Positions 25,303-32,394 of a stretch of DNA of 64,000 nt are shown in pieces. The position numbers and the translations under genes were made by a program. The notes under the pieces are model-generated. The model searched no databases. It saw only the letters and a program-made list of their open reading frames with translations, and was not told where the DNA came from. Each line of letters starts with the position of its first letter. Position 1 is the stretch's first letter. Source of the stretch: DATHTC01 sp963746805 (lineage in GTDB: Bacteria > Actinomycetota > Thermoleophilia > Gaiellales > Gaiellaceae); the NCBI GenBank assembly GCA_963746805.1, contig CAVVCQ010000007.1:62001-126000 (forward strand). Reading direction: 5' to 3'.

Positions 25303-26232
25303 GTGGACTCCGTCCTCGGCGCCATCGGCGACACGCCGCTCGTCCGTCTCCACCGCTGTGCCCCCGCGAACGGCGCGGAGCTGTGGCTGAAGCTCGAGCT
25401 GCGGAACCCGTCGGGCTCGATGAAGGACCGCATGGCACTGGCGATGATCGAGGGCGCCGAGCGGGACGGGTTGCTCGCGCCCGGCGACACCGTCGTCGAG
25501 TACACGGGCGGCAGCACCGGGCCTGCGCTTGCGCTCGTCTGCCGGGCCAAGGGCTATCGCGCGCTGATCGTGATGGCCGACTGCTTCACCGAGGAGCGCT
25601 TCGCGCTGCTGCGCGCGCTCGGTGCCGAGGTGGACGTCGTGCAGTCGGTCGAGGGGCCGCCGAACGTGACGGCGCAGGACATCGAGAACATGGTTGCGCG
25701 CGCCGCCGAGCTCGCGGAGCGGCCGGGCCACTACGCGACCGACCAGTTCCGCAACCCCTATTCCGTTCCGCACCACCGCGACCACCTCGGCCGTGAGATC
25801 TGGGAGCAGACGGACGGTCGCGTGACGGCGTTCTGTCACGGGCTCGGTACTGCGAGCTCACTGCTCGGCGTCTCGGACGCGCTCCGGCCGCACGGCGTCC
25901 ACATCCAGGCACACGAGCCGGCGGGGTCGGCCGCGATCACCGGCGGCGAACGCGGGCCCTTCGTGATGCAGGGCTGGGCGGGGTTCGTGATGCCGCAGTG
26001 GGACGCGACGCGCGTCGATCACGTCGAGCCGATCGGCGACGCGGAGGCGGTCGAGATGACGAGGCGGCTGGCGCAGGAGGAGGGCGTCTTCGCCGGGATC
26101 TCCACGGGGGCGAACGTCGTCGGCGCGAACCGGCTGGCCGAGCGCCTCGGATCGGACGCGGTGATCGTGACGCTCGCCGTCGACACCGGCTTCAAGTACC
26201 TGAGCGTCCGCCCGTACGCCGAGCTGCGCTAG
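25303..26232 (+). CDS. Cysteine synthase-type PLP enzyme
   Basis: A 309-residue fold-type II PLP enzyme. GDTPLVRLHR starts the domain, NPSGSMKDRMA holds the PLP lysine (Lys41), and EYTGGSTGPALALV is the substrate-binding loop, where cysteine synthases normally read TSGNTG. FCHGLGTASSLLGV and GIAGISTGANV-like FAGISTGANVVG bind the phosphate and complete the pattern. It most resembles O-acetylserine sulfhydrylase/cystathionine beta-synthase; the altered loop means the amino-acid substrate may differ. GTG 25303 is the start. Confidence 0.8.
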   Translation: MDSVLGAIGDTPLVRLHRCAPANGAELWLKLELRNPSGSMKDRMALAMIEGAERDGLLAPGDTVVEYTGGSTGPALALVCRAKGYRALIVMADCFTEERFALLRALGAEVDVVQSVEGPPNVTAQDIENMVARAAELAERPGHYATDQFRNPYSVPHHRDHLGREIWEQTDGRVTAFCHGLGTASSLLGVSDALRPHGVHIQAHEPAGSAAITGGERGPFVMQGWAGFVMPQWDATRVDHVEPIGDAEAVEMTRRLAQEEGVFAGISTGANVVGANRLAERLGSDAVIVTLAVDTGFKYLSVRPYAELR

Positions 26233-26237
26233 AGCCG

Positions 26238-26906
26238 TCAGCCGCGGAGCTGCGCGCGTGTGCCGATCGCGATGTGCGGCGACGCGTTTGGCCGGAGCCA
26301 GCGCAGCACGGTGCGCAGGTGCGGGAGTGCGAGGCTGACGCAGCCCGCGGTGGGGCCGTCCTTCATCGCGTGGAGGAAGATCCCGGAGCCGCGGCCGGGG
26401 ACGACCGGGCGCATGTTGAACTCGATCACGGCGAGATGCGCGTACGCGCGCGGATCGCTGTACATGTCCGGCGTGGTCGTGCGGAACGGCGGCGTCGAGC
26501 CACAGGGCGTGCGGAAAAACGTGTTGTAGGAACGCGAGCGCGGGTCCTCGACCCACCAGTCGCCGCAGCGGAGGCGCACGTAGTGGTAGCGCACGCCCGG
26601 GTTCGCCGAGACGCCGTACATCGTCCGGCCGATCGGAAACGTCCCGACCGGCGTCGTGCCGTCGCCCTCGCGCCGGTTCGCGCGCACGCCGTTGGCGCCG
26701 ACGCGCGCCGGGTAGGGGCCGCCGGCGAGGCGCCAGCAGCCGTCGGCGCGGCGCCAGATGCGCACCGAGCCGCGCGTCGAGCGCGCCGTCGGCGCATGGA
26801 CGGTGATCAGCTGCTGCGCCGCGGTGGGCGGCTGCGCGCGCACCTCGGTGGCGAGGTTCACGGGGCACCAGGCAGCGAGCGAGGCGACCAGGGCGGCGGC
26901 GAGCAC
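26238..26906 (-). CDS. Exported L,D-transpeptidase (YkuD-like)
   Basis: A 222-residue protein with an N-terminal export signal (VLAAALVASLAAW). The YkuD-type catalytic motif is present near the C-terminus: GIFLHAMKDGPTAGCVSL, with the His and Cys nucleophile of L,D-transpeptidases. Such enzymes form 3-3 crosslinks in peptidoglycan or attach proteins to it. The part before the motif (GTTPVGTFPIGRTMYG, YHYVRLRCGDWWVEDPRS) is typical of the family in actinobacteria. It is convergent with the cysteine synthase gene. The substrate partner is not encoded nearby. Confidence 0.82.
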   Translation of the reverse strand: MLAAALVASLAAWCPVNLATEVRAQPPTAAQQLITVHAPTARSTRGSVRIWRRADGCWRLAGGPYPARVGANGVRANRREGDGTTPVGTFPIGRTMYGVSANPGVRYHYVRLRCGDWWVEDPRSRSYNTFFRTPCGSTPPFRTTTPDMYSDPRAYAHLAVIEFNMRPVVPGRGSGIFLHAMKDGPTAGCVSLALPHLRTVLRWLRPNASPHIAIGTRAQLRG

Positions 26907-27100
26907 GCGCTGCAGGGTACTCGCGGTCGTCGCGCTGAGCCACCGAGAGATCCCCCAAATGGACTACACGGCGGCGTGGTGAGGCCCGTTACCGTGGCCG
27001 CTCCGCCCAGGGCGACGTGCAGCTCGGTGAGCGCCGTCGCACGACCGGACCCGCGCGCCTGCGTGGGAGCTCCGAGTCCCGACCACCGACGGAGTCCCGT

Positions 27101-27712
27101 ATGCCCCAGCAACTCGCAAACCGAGCTGTGCCGCGCGCCATGCTGGCTCTCGCCGTGCTCGTTCTCGTGCTGGCCGCGGGGGCGCTGACGCAGCCGGGTA
27201 CGGCGGCAGGCGACCGTACGCGCGCAGTCGACAAGAGCGTGGGCACCCACTCGCCGGCGACGCGCGGCAGGACGACGCCGCACGCCCGCCTCGCCGGTCG
27301 CGTCCGCCCGCCGGCGCGGAAGCCGCACGTCCGGAAGCGCGCCAAGAAGCGGCAGCCGAGCCGCGGCCTGCGCGCCGTCCGGATCGCGAACCGGCTCACC
27401 GGGATTCCCTATGTGTGGGGCGGCGCCTCGCCGCGCAGCGGGTTCGACTGCTCGGGGCTCGTGCAGTACGTGTACGGGAAGCTCGGCATCTCGCTGCCGC
27501 ACTACACGGTGTCGCAGTATCGGCACGGGCGCTCGGTGTCGCGCTCGAGCCTGCGGCCCGGCGACCTGGTCTTTTTCTACGGGCTCGGTCACGTCGGCAT
27601 CTACGCCGGCCACGGCAAGTACATCCACGCGCCGCGCCGCGGTTCGACCGTGCGCTGGGCCTCGCTGGCGTCGAACCCGAGCTACTACGGCGCCCGTCGC
27701 CTCATCAGCTGA
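27101..27712 (+). CDS. Secreted NlpC/P60 peptidoglycan hydrolase, copy 1
   Basis: A 203-residue protein: signal peptide (residues 1-about 35, LALAVLVLVLAAGALTQ), a basic linker rich in Arg/Lys/Pro, and a C-terminal NlpC/P60 domain. Catalytic Cys is in SGFDCSGLVQYVY, His in LGHVGIYAG and the third polar residue is His in KYIHAP. The domain would cut the D-gamma-glutamyl-meso-DAP bond of stem peptides. A near-identical second copy lies at 30325-30852; the linker differs most. Start ATG 27101. Confidence 0.88.
   Translation: MPQQLANRAVPRAMLALAVLVLVLAAGALTQPGTAAGDRTRAVDKSVGTHSPATRGRTTPHARLAGRVRPPARKPHVRKRAKKRQPSRGLRAVRIANRLTGIPYVWGGASPRSGFDCSGLVQYVYGKLGISLPHYTVSQYRHGRSVSRSSLRPGDLVFFYGLGHVGIYAGHGKYIHAPRRGSTVRWASLASNPSYYGARRLIS
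27335..27700 (+). repeat. Long direct repeat, copy A (NlpC/P60 domain)
   Basis: From aagcgcgccaagaagcggca onward this stretch is nearly identical to 30472-30836, with scattered synonymous differences and a divergent 3' end. The signal peptides and most of the linkers are not part of the repeat. Confidence 0.8.
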
Positions 27713-27728
27713 CGGCGCCGGCCCGCGT

Positions 27729-28049
27729 TCACTCGATCCTCGTGTCGACGTAGACCGTCCAGTCGGCAACGTCCTCGATCTCGAAGACGCCGTTGAGGAC
27801 GAACGGGTCCCGCTGCATCACCTCGCGGACCGCATCGGCGTCCATGCCTTCCCAGAGGGACATCGAGCCGAGGCGGTTCGTCCACGGCCCGCCCATGACG
27901 AAGAGCCCGCGCTCGATCAGGTCGTCGATGAACGCGGCGTGCTCGTCCCAGCCCGGCTGGTCCTCCGGCAGGCCGCTCGTCCAGGTCGGGCCGGGGCCGA
28001 CTCGCAGGACGACACGTGGGATGCGGAGCGGCATCGCGTTCCCTCCCAA
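27729..28049 (-). CDS. YCII-related small protein
   Basis: A 106-residue protein with the YciI-like ferredoxin-fold pattern: WDEHAAFIDDLIERGLFVMGGPW, AVREVMQRDPFVLNGVFEIEDVADWTVYVD. Similar proteins are often found beside ECF sigma factors in actinobacteria (DGPF/YCII). Here the ECF pair lies about 650 bases upstream on the same strand, with a lipoprotein between. ATG 28049 or ATG 28034 can start it. No catalytic role known. It ends 16 bases from the NlpC/P60 stop. Confidence 0.72.
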   Translation of the reverse strand: MGGNAMPLRIPRVVLRVGPGPTWTSGLPEDQPGWDEHAAFIDDLIERGLFVMGGPWTNRLGSMSLWEGMDADAVREVMQRDPFVLNGVFEIEDVADWTVYVDTRIE

Positions 28050-28115
28050 CGGTAGCGTCGAGCCGCGGCCTGCGAACCGCGACGACGTCCCCGTGCGCCC
28101 GCCGGGTGAATCGCC

Positions 28116-28652
28116 CTAGTAGCCGTACCCGCCGTCGTCGTCGCTCGACGAGCTCGAGTTCGCGTTCGAGGTCGACACCCCGGTCGGCGTGGCGACGTGC
28201 CAGACGAAGGCCTGGCCGTCGAAGCTGTCGGCGAAGCCGTTCCCCGTCACCGTGCCGGCGTCCGGATCCTCGGTGAAGCGGTAGAGCAGCCGGCCGTCGA
28301 ACGTGACCTGGCGGCTGCCGTCCGGGCGGGTCACGACGCCGAGCTCGCCGTCGAGGCCGTCGCCCGAGGTGGGCGTGCCGCCGCTCACCGTGAGGGGCTC
28401 CCAGATGCTGGTGCAGGAGTCGGTGCAGAGCACCTTGCCGCCTGCTTCCTGGTCGGCCGCGTACAGGGCGGCGCCCTGGGAGTCGACGAGGACCCGGCCG
28501 ACGCCGTCGACCATCTCGGAGGAGACGGTCGCGCCGGCGGTCGACGTCGAGCCGCCCGCATCGGAGTCGCCGCCACCGCCGCAGGCGCCGACGAGGAGGA
28601 TCACCGCAGCCGCGAGCACGAGGAGCGATGCGTATGTCTTCGTGGTCTTCAT
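28116..28652 (-). CDS. Secreted-repeat lipoprotein (Lipoprotein_15 type)
   Basis: A 178-residue lipoprotein. The signal peptide ends at VGACGGGGDSD, giving a lipidated Cys. The body has two copies of the secreted repeat pattern found in COG4315-type proteins: GVGRVLVDSQGAALYAADQEAGGKVLCTDSC with IWEPLTVSG, and GVVTRPDGSRQVTFDGRLLYRFTEDP. The tail is Ser/Asp/Gly-rich. These proteins sit on the outer face of the cell and have no known activity. It lies directly downstream of the ECF sigma/anti-sigma pair, so it is a plausible target of that sigma factor (inference). Confidence 0.82.
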   Translation of the reverse strand: MKTTKTYASLLVLAAAVILLVGACGGGGDSDAGGSTSTAGATVSSEMVDGVGRVLVDSQGAALYAADQEAGGKVLCTDSCTSIWEPLTVSGGTPTSGDGLDGELGVVTRPDGSRQVTFDGRLLYRFTEDPDAGTVTGNGFADSFDGQAFVWHVATPTGVSTSNANSSSSSDDDGGYGY

Positions 28653-28697
28653 GCCTGTCTCTACCGTCGATCCGCGCCGGAGGGATTGCATCGACGG

Positions 28698-29384
28698 TCA
28701 GGAGGACCGGGCGACGAGGACCGGGCGGCCGTCCGCGCCGAGAAGCTGCACGGCGGCCACGTCCTCGAGCGGGACGGGCAGTGCGCCGCCCCAGGCGCCG
28801 TCGGCGAGCTCGAAGGAGCGCAGCGGGATCCGGCGGCCGTCCCTGGCGATGAGCTCCGCCTGCTCGATCGCTCCGCGGTAGCTGGGGTCGACCGTGACGA
28901 GGACCCACGACGGGTCGCCGCGGTAGCGGAACAGCACGCCCCCTGGGCGCCCGGCGGAGTCGGCGAGCCGGACGGCGCCGAAGTAGCTGCCGTTCGCCTC
29001 GTCGAGCGCGGCGCGGTACTCGTCGGCCAGGCGCCGGTCGTCCCCGAAGACGAACAGCACGCCTCCGACGGCGATCGCAGCGGCGGCGGTCGCCGCGGCG
29101 AGCGCGGGCAGCGAGCGGCGGAACAGGTCGCGCAGCGAGCGAGGGCTCGGGGCCGGCGGCTCGATCGCGCGCAGCACGCCGAGCTCGAACCCGGGCGGCG
29201 GCTCCCGTTCCGGTGCGAGCAGCAGGAGCTCGTCGGCGATCGCGGACTGGCGCTCCAGCTCGAGGCGGCACTCGGCGCACGCGCTCACGTGCTCGAGCAC
29301 ACGGGCGCGCTCGGCGCCGTCGGCGATCCCGAGCGCCACCTCGGCGAGCAGGTCGCGCGGCTCGTGGCGCTGCTCGTCAGCCAT
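28698..29384 (-). CDS. Membrane anti-sigma factor with zinc-binding domain
   Basis: A 228-residue protein: N-terminal zinc anti-sigma domain with HVSACAEC (HxxxCxxC), a single membrane helix (LPALAAATAAAAIAVGGVLFV), and an external beta-rich part. It resembles RskA-type regulators; the external part contains GSYFGAVRLADSAGRPGG and LLGADGRPVLVARSS. It would bind and silence the ECF sigma factor encoded just upstream and release it when an outside signal is sensed. Start ATG 29384 overlaps the sigma gene by 8 bases. Confidence 0.85.
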   Translation of the reverse strand: MADEQRHEPRDLLAEVALGIADGAERARVLEHVSACAECRLELERQSAIADELLLLAPEREPPPGFELGVLRAIEPPAPSPRSLRDLFRRSLPALAAATAAAAIAVGGVLFVFGDDRRLADEYRAALDEANGSYFGAVRLADSAGRPGGVLFRYRGDPSWVLVTVDPSYRGAIEQAELIARDGRRIPLRSFELADGAWGGALPVPLEDVAAVQLLGADGRPVLVARSS

Positions 29385-29919
29385 CGCTCACCTCCAGGTG
29401 GGCGCGAAGGCGCCGGATCGCCGTGCGGATGCGCGTCTTGGCGGTGCCCACCGGGATCGCCTCGACCTCGGCGATCTCCGCCGCGGTCCGGCCGAAGTAC
29501 GACGCGAGGAGGAGCGCACGCCGCTGCTCGTCCGGGAGCGTCGCGAGCACCCGGCGGAGCTCGTCGCGCTCGTCCACGCCCGCGTGCTCGTCACGCGAGT
29601 CGCCGAGCCGCAGCTTCGCCTCGAGGAGCTCGGCGTCGAGCGGCTCCGGCTGCTCGAGGCGTAGCTTGTCGACGGCCACGTTGCGGGCGATCGTGAGCAG
29701 CCACGTGAGCACGCTGCCGCGTCGCGCGTCGTAGCTGGCCCCGTACCGCCAGGCCCGCACGAATGCCTCCTGCGCGACGTCCTCTGCGGTGCCACGGTCG
29801 CGGACGATCGTCCACGCGAGGCCGTACACCCGCCGCTGAAAGCGGCGCACGAACTCCGCCGAGGCGTCGCGGTCGCCCGCCGCGAGCCCGGCGAGGAGCG
29901 CTTCGTCGGAGCTGCCCAC
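29377..29919 (-). CDS. ECF sigma factor (RpoE/SigK-like)
   Basis: A 180-residue ECF sigma factor: region 2 (FVRRFQRRVYGLAWTIVRDRGTAEDVAQEAFVRAW) and region 4 (VLATLPDEQRRALLLASYFGRTAAEIAEVEAIPVGTAKTRIRTAIRRLR). GTG 29919 is chosen; an in-frame GTG at 29943 could also be used. Together with the RskA-like gene it forms an ECF/anti-sigma pair, a membrane-linked stress or envelope regulon. The pair sits between two NlpC/P60 copies. Confidence 0.88.
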   Translation of the reverse strand: MGSSDEALLAGLAAGDRDASAEFVRRFQRRVYGLAWTIVRDRGTAEDVAQEAFVRAWRYGASYDARRGSVLTWLLTIARNVAVDKLRLEQPEPLDAELLEAKLRLGDSRDEHAGVDERDELRRVLATLPDEQRRALLLASYFGRTAAEIAEVEAIPVGTAKTRIRTAIRRLRAHLEVSDG

Positions 29920-29966
29920 ACCTGCGTATACCGGCCCGGACACGCTCCGGGATTGCGCGGCGGGAG

Positions 29967-30167
29967 CTAGACGTGCAGCGCCGGCTCGGTCTCCGGCACG
30001 CAGCCCGGGCAGACGTAGTCCGGCTCGTCCTCGTGTGCCACCGACACCCAGCCGTCCGGCGCGTCGCATGCGTGCGTCCCGCGCTGCTCGACCGTCGCCC
30101 CGCACGTGCACACGTAGACGCCGACGACATACGGGTACGTCTCCGTCGAGCCGATCCGCACGGTCAC
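29967..30167 (-). CDS. Small zinc-ribbon-like protein
   Basis: A 66-residue protein with cysteines in YVCTCGATVE, ACDAPDG and DYVCPGCVPE. The spacing suggests a zinc ribbon or knuckle. It begins MTVRIGSTETYPYVVG and ends ALHV. No further domain. It is divergent from the second NlpC/P60 gene. Similar small Cys-rich proteins are common in actinobacteria; no function can be given. Confidence 0.55.
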   Translation of the reverse strand: MTVRIGSTETYPYVVGVYVCTCGATVEQRGTHACDAPDGWVSVAHEDEPDYVCPGCVPETEPALHV

Positions 30168-30324
30168 GGTGTCAATGGTAGGGCAATCAGGCTCGGTCGG
30201 CGCCGGGTCAAGGTTCGCGGTTCCCCTGCCGATGGTGGTCCCCGAAGCGACACAGAGGCGGCCGGCCGGCCGGGGCGTTCCTTTTGTGCGCCCGGCGTGC
30301 GTCGTCGCCGGGAGGGACTCCAGG

Positions 30325-30852
30325 ATGACTCACCTCGCAAGCCGAGCCTCGCTGCGCGTCACGCTCGCACTCGCACTGCTCGTCCTCGTGCTGACCGCCG
30401 CGTTCGCGCGGCCCGCCGGCGCCGCGGCCCAACGCGACCCTGCCGTCGACAAGGGCGCGCACTCGACCAAGAAGCGCGCCAAGAAGCGGCAGCCGAGCCG
30501 CGGCCTGCGCGCCGTCCGGATCGCGAACCGGCTGACCGGGATTCCGTACGTCTGGGGCGGCGCCTCGCCGCGCAGCGGGTTCGACTGCTCGGGGCTCGTG
30601 CAGTACGTGTACGGGAAGCTCGGCATCTCGCTGCCGCACTACACGGTCTCGCAGTTCCGACACGGGCGCTCGGTGTCGCGGTCGAGCCTGCGGCCCGGCG
30701 ACCTGGTCTTCTTCTACGGGCTCGGTCACGTCGGCATCTATGCCGGCCGTGGCAAGTACATCCATGCACCGGGGAGCGGCTCGGCCGTGCGCTGGGCCTC
30801 GCTGGCGTCGAACTCGAGCTACGACGGCGCGCGCCGCATCGTCTTCAACTGA
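30325..30852 (+). CDS. Secreted NlpC/P60 peptidoglycan hydrolase, copy 2
   Basis: A 175-residue paralogue of the protein at 27101-27712. It has its own signal peptide (VTLALALLVLVLTAAFA) and a shorter linker, then almost the same basic stretch (RAKKRQPSRGLRAVRIANRL) and catalytic domain (SGFDCSGLVQYVY, LGHVGIYAG, KYIHAP). The DNA similarity begins at the basic linker and continues to the C-terminal end, which shows a recent duplication. ATG 30325 has a GGAGGGA SD. Confidence 0.88.
   Translation: MTHLASRASLRVTLALALLVLVLTAAFARPAGAAAQRDPAVDKGAHSTKKRAKKRQPSRGLRAVRIANRLTGIPYVWGGASPRSGFDCSGLVQYVYGKLGISLPHYTVSQFRHGRSVSRSSLRPGDLVFFYGLGHVGIYAGRGKYIHAPGSGSAVRWASLASNSSYDGARRIVFN
30472..30836 (+). repeat. 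Long direct repeat, copy B (NlpC/P60 domain)
   Basis: Partner of 27335-27700, about 2.8 kb apart centre to centre. Homologous recombination between the two would delete the ECF sigma/anti-sigma pair and the lipoprotein gene. Confidence 0.8.
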
Positions 30853-30903
30853 CGCTTGCGCCTCGCGTCAAGGGCCCGTGCCGCCTTCGAGTGAGGACGA
30901 GAC

Positions 30904-30927
30904 CGGGCCGCCCTTGCGGACGGCCCG
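30904..30927. terminator. Possible terminator hairpin
   Basis: CGGGCCG and CGGCCCG separated by ten bases, between the second NlpC/P60 gene and the convergent small-gene operon. No T-run; GC-rich actinobacterial terminators often lack one. Confidence 0.4.
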
Positions 30928-30937
30928 CGACTCGCAG

Positions 30938-31126
30938 CTACCAGGTTCCGGGCCGTCCCGAAGGAGTTGGCTGCCGCTGATTGAGCCAGTCGTCGGGAAC
31001 GTCTTCCCCTCTCAACGGCGCCTCGGGATCGGGCACGATCGACGGGATGTCGTCGCTCGGCCGGCGATCGTCTTCGCTCTTGCTCTCGTTCAGCTGGCGA
31101 TCGTTCTCGCTCTTGCGCTCGCTCAT
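30938..31126 (-). CDS. Small acidic protein, paralogue 2
   Basis: A 62-residue charged protein (SERKSENDRQLNESKSEDDRRPSDD) with the C-terminal signature IPSIVPDPEAPLRGEDVPDDWLNQ. The same signature ends the 43-residue protein encoded just upstream. The two genes also share an identical stretch before the start codon (ggaaccgtgatcgccag), showing a tandem duplication. No membrane segment or known domain. Third gene of the cupredoxin operon. Confidence 0.6.
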   Translation of the reverse strand: MSERKSENDRQLNESKSEDDRRPSDDIPSIVPDPEAPLRGEDVPDDWLNQRQPTPSGRPGTW

Positions 31127-31133
31127 CTGGCGA

Positions 31134-31265
31134 TCACGGTTCCTTTTGTTGGCTGAGCCAGTCGTCGGGAACGTCCTCTCCTCTCAACGGCGCGTCCGGA
31201 TCGGGCACGATCGACGGGATGTCGCCGGTCGGCCGGCGATCGTCCTCGCTCTCGTCGTCGTTCAT
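31134..31265 (-). CDS. Small acidic protein, paralogue 1
   Basis: A 43-residue acidic protein starting MNDDESEDDRRPTGD and carrying IPSIVPDPDAPLRGEDVPDDWL, nearly the same as its neighbour. ATG 31265 overlaps the cupredoxin stop in an ATGA arrangement, and the stop is 7 bases before the next small gene. The strict coupling and duplicated sequence support a real gene despite the size. It may be a chaperone or partner of the cupredoxin, or unrelated; function is unknown. Confidence 0.6.
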   Translation of the reverse strand: MNDDESEDDRRPTGDIPSIVPDPDAPLRGEDVPDDWLSQQKEP

Positions 31266-31618
31266 CTGGCGATCACGGTTCCTTTCATGCCAAGTGCAGT
31301 GTGGCCGGGAACCGTGCAGATGTAGGGATAGCGCCGACCCTTCTTGAGCGTGACCGTGAGCGTCGCGCGCTGGCCCGTGCCCAGCAGTCTCGTCTTCTTG
31401 CCGGCGATCTTGAAGTCGTGTGAGGCTTGGCCGCGGTTGACAACGCGGAACGTGACCCTGCCCGCTGTCACGCGGGCCGGCACGATCTTGAACTTGAAGT
31501 CGGTGGCGGTGACGCCGTACGTCGCCGCGCGCGCCCCGGCGGCATGAGGAACGACGAAGGCGGCGGTCGAGGCGAGAACGCCGAGCGCAAGGAGTAGACG
31601 AACGCGGTGTCGCGCCAT
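31262..31618 (-). CDS. Exported cupredoxin (plastocyanin-like blue copper protein)
   Basis: A 118-residue protein with a signal peptide (LLLALGVLASTAAFVVPHA). The type-1 copper ligands are visible: His in GQASHDFKIAG and the C-terminal loop YICTVPGHTALGM, giving Cys, His and Met. Cupredoxins carry single electrons on the outer face of the membrane. ATG 31618 has a good SD (GGAGGG). It is divergent from the GMC oxidoreductase operon, a possible electron donor, with about 100 AT-richer bases between that could hold both promoters. Confidence 0.85.
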   Translation of the reverse strand: MARHRVRLLLALGVLASTAAFVVPHAAGARAATYGVTATDFKFKIVPARVTAGRVTFRVVNRGQASHDFKIAGKKTRLLGTGQRATLTVTLKKGRRYPYICTVPGHTALGMKGTVIAR

Positions 31619-31715
31619 GGCGCTCCCTCCAGGTTGATTGAGCAAACTATTGCAAAGTACACCCAACGGGTCTACTGTCGACTGTTGCCCATACCCCAGT
31701 TTCGGAGGAGGAACG

Positions 31716-32390
31716 ATGGCAGGTTCAGGGGATGAGGAAGAGCGCGGTAGTCCGCTCTCGCGGGGTGCCCTGCTCAAACGCGCAGGAGTTCTCGGCGCGG
31801 CCGCAGCGCTTCCGGCAGCGGCCACCGCCGAGCACGCAGGCGCGGCCGAGGAAGTCGCCCAGCTGCAACAGCTGGTAACGCTGTCGCCGTCGCAGGCGAC
31901 GACGATCGGCGCCTTCGTCGAGCGTTTGATCCCTTCGGACGCGTCCGGCCCGGGCGCTCGCGAGGCCAACGTCCTTCGCTACATCGATCGAGCGCTCGCA
32001 GGCGGGCTCTGGATGTTTCGGCCGTCGTACGTCGCCGCCACCCAGGCCCTCGACGCCTACGCACGGTCGAAGTACGGAGCCGACTTCGCCGCGCTTTCGA
32101 CGGACCAGCAGGACGCTGTCCTGACCGACATGGACCTGAACCGCGCGACGGGATTCAACCCGAACGCGAAGGCGGTCTTCGAGATGATTCGCACGCACGC
32201 GGTGCAGGGCATGTTCGGTGACCCCGCTCATGGCGGGAACACCGGCTTCGCGGGCTGGAAGCTCGTTCGCTTCCCGGGCCCGCGTCTGTCCATCTCGGCA
32301 CGCGATCAGCAGCTCAACGTCGTCCCGAAGTCGGACATGCGGTCGACGTACTCGATGCCACTGTTCAAGTCGACGTGGAAGAGGTGGTAG
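31716..32390 (+). CDS. Gluconate 2-dehydrogenase subunit 3-like small subunit
   Basis: A 224-residue protein of the family that accompanies membrane GMC dehydrogenases. The N-terminus has LSRGALLKRAGVLGAAAALPAA, a hydrophobic export-type segment without a twin Arg. The body has FVERLIPSDASGPGAREANVLRYIDRALAGG, the hallmark start of the subunit (often SDxxGPGA), and later MFGDPAHGGNTGFAGWKLVRFPGPR. It probably helps fold and export the large subunit. It lies 4 bases upstream of the GMC gene; SD GGAGGAGGAA precedes ATG 31716. Confidence 0.85.
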   Translation: MAGSGDEEERGSPLSRGALLKRAGVLGAAAALPAAATAEHAGAAEEVAQLQQLVTLSPSQATTIGAFVERLIPSDASGPGAREANVLRYIDRALAGGLWMFRPSYVAATQALDAYARSKYGADFAALSTDQQDAVLTDMDLNRATGFNPNAKAVFEMIRTHAVQGMFGDPAHGGNTGFAGWKLVRFPGPRLSISARDQQLNVVPKSDMRSTYSMPLFKSTWKRW

Positions 32391-32394
32391 CGCG

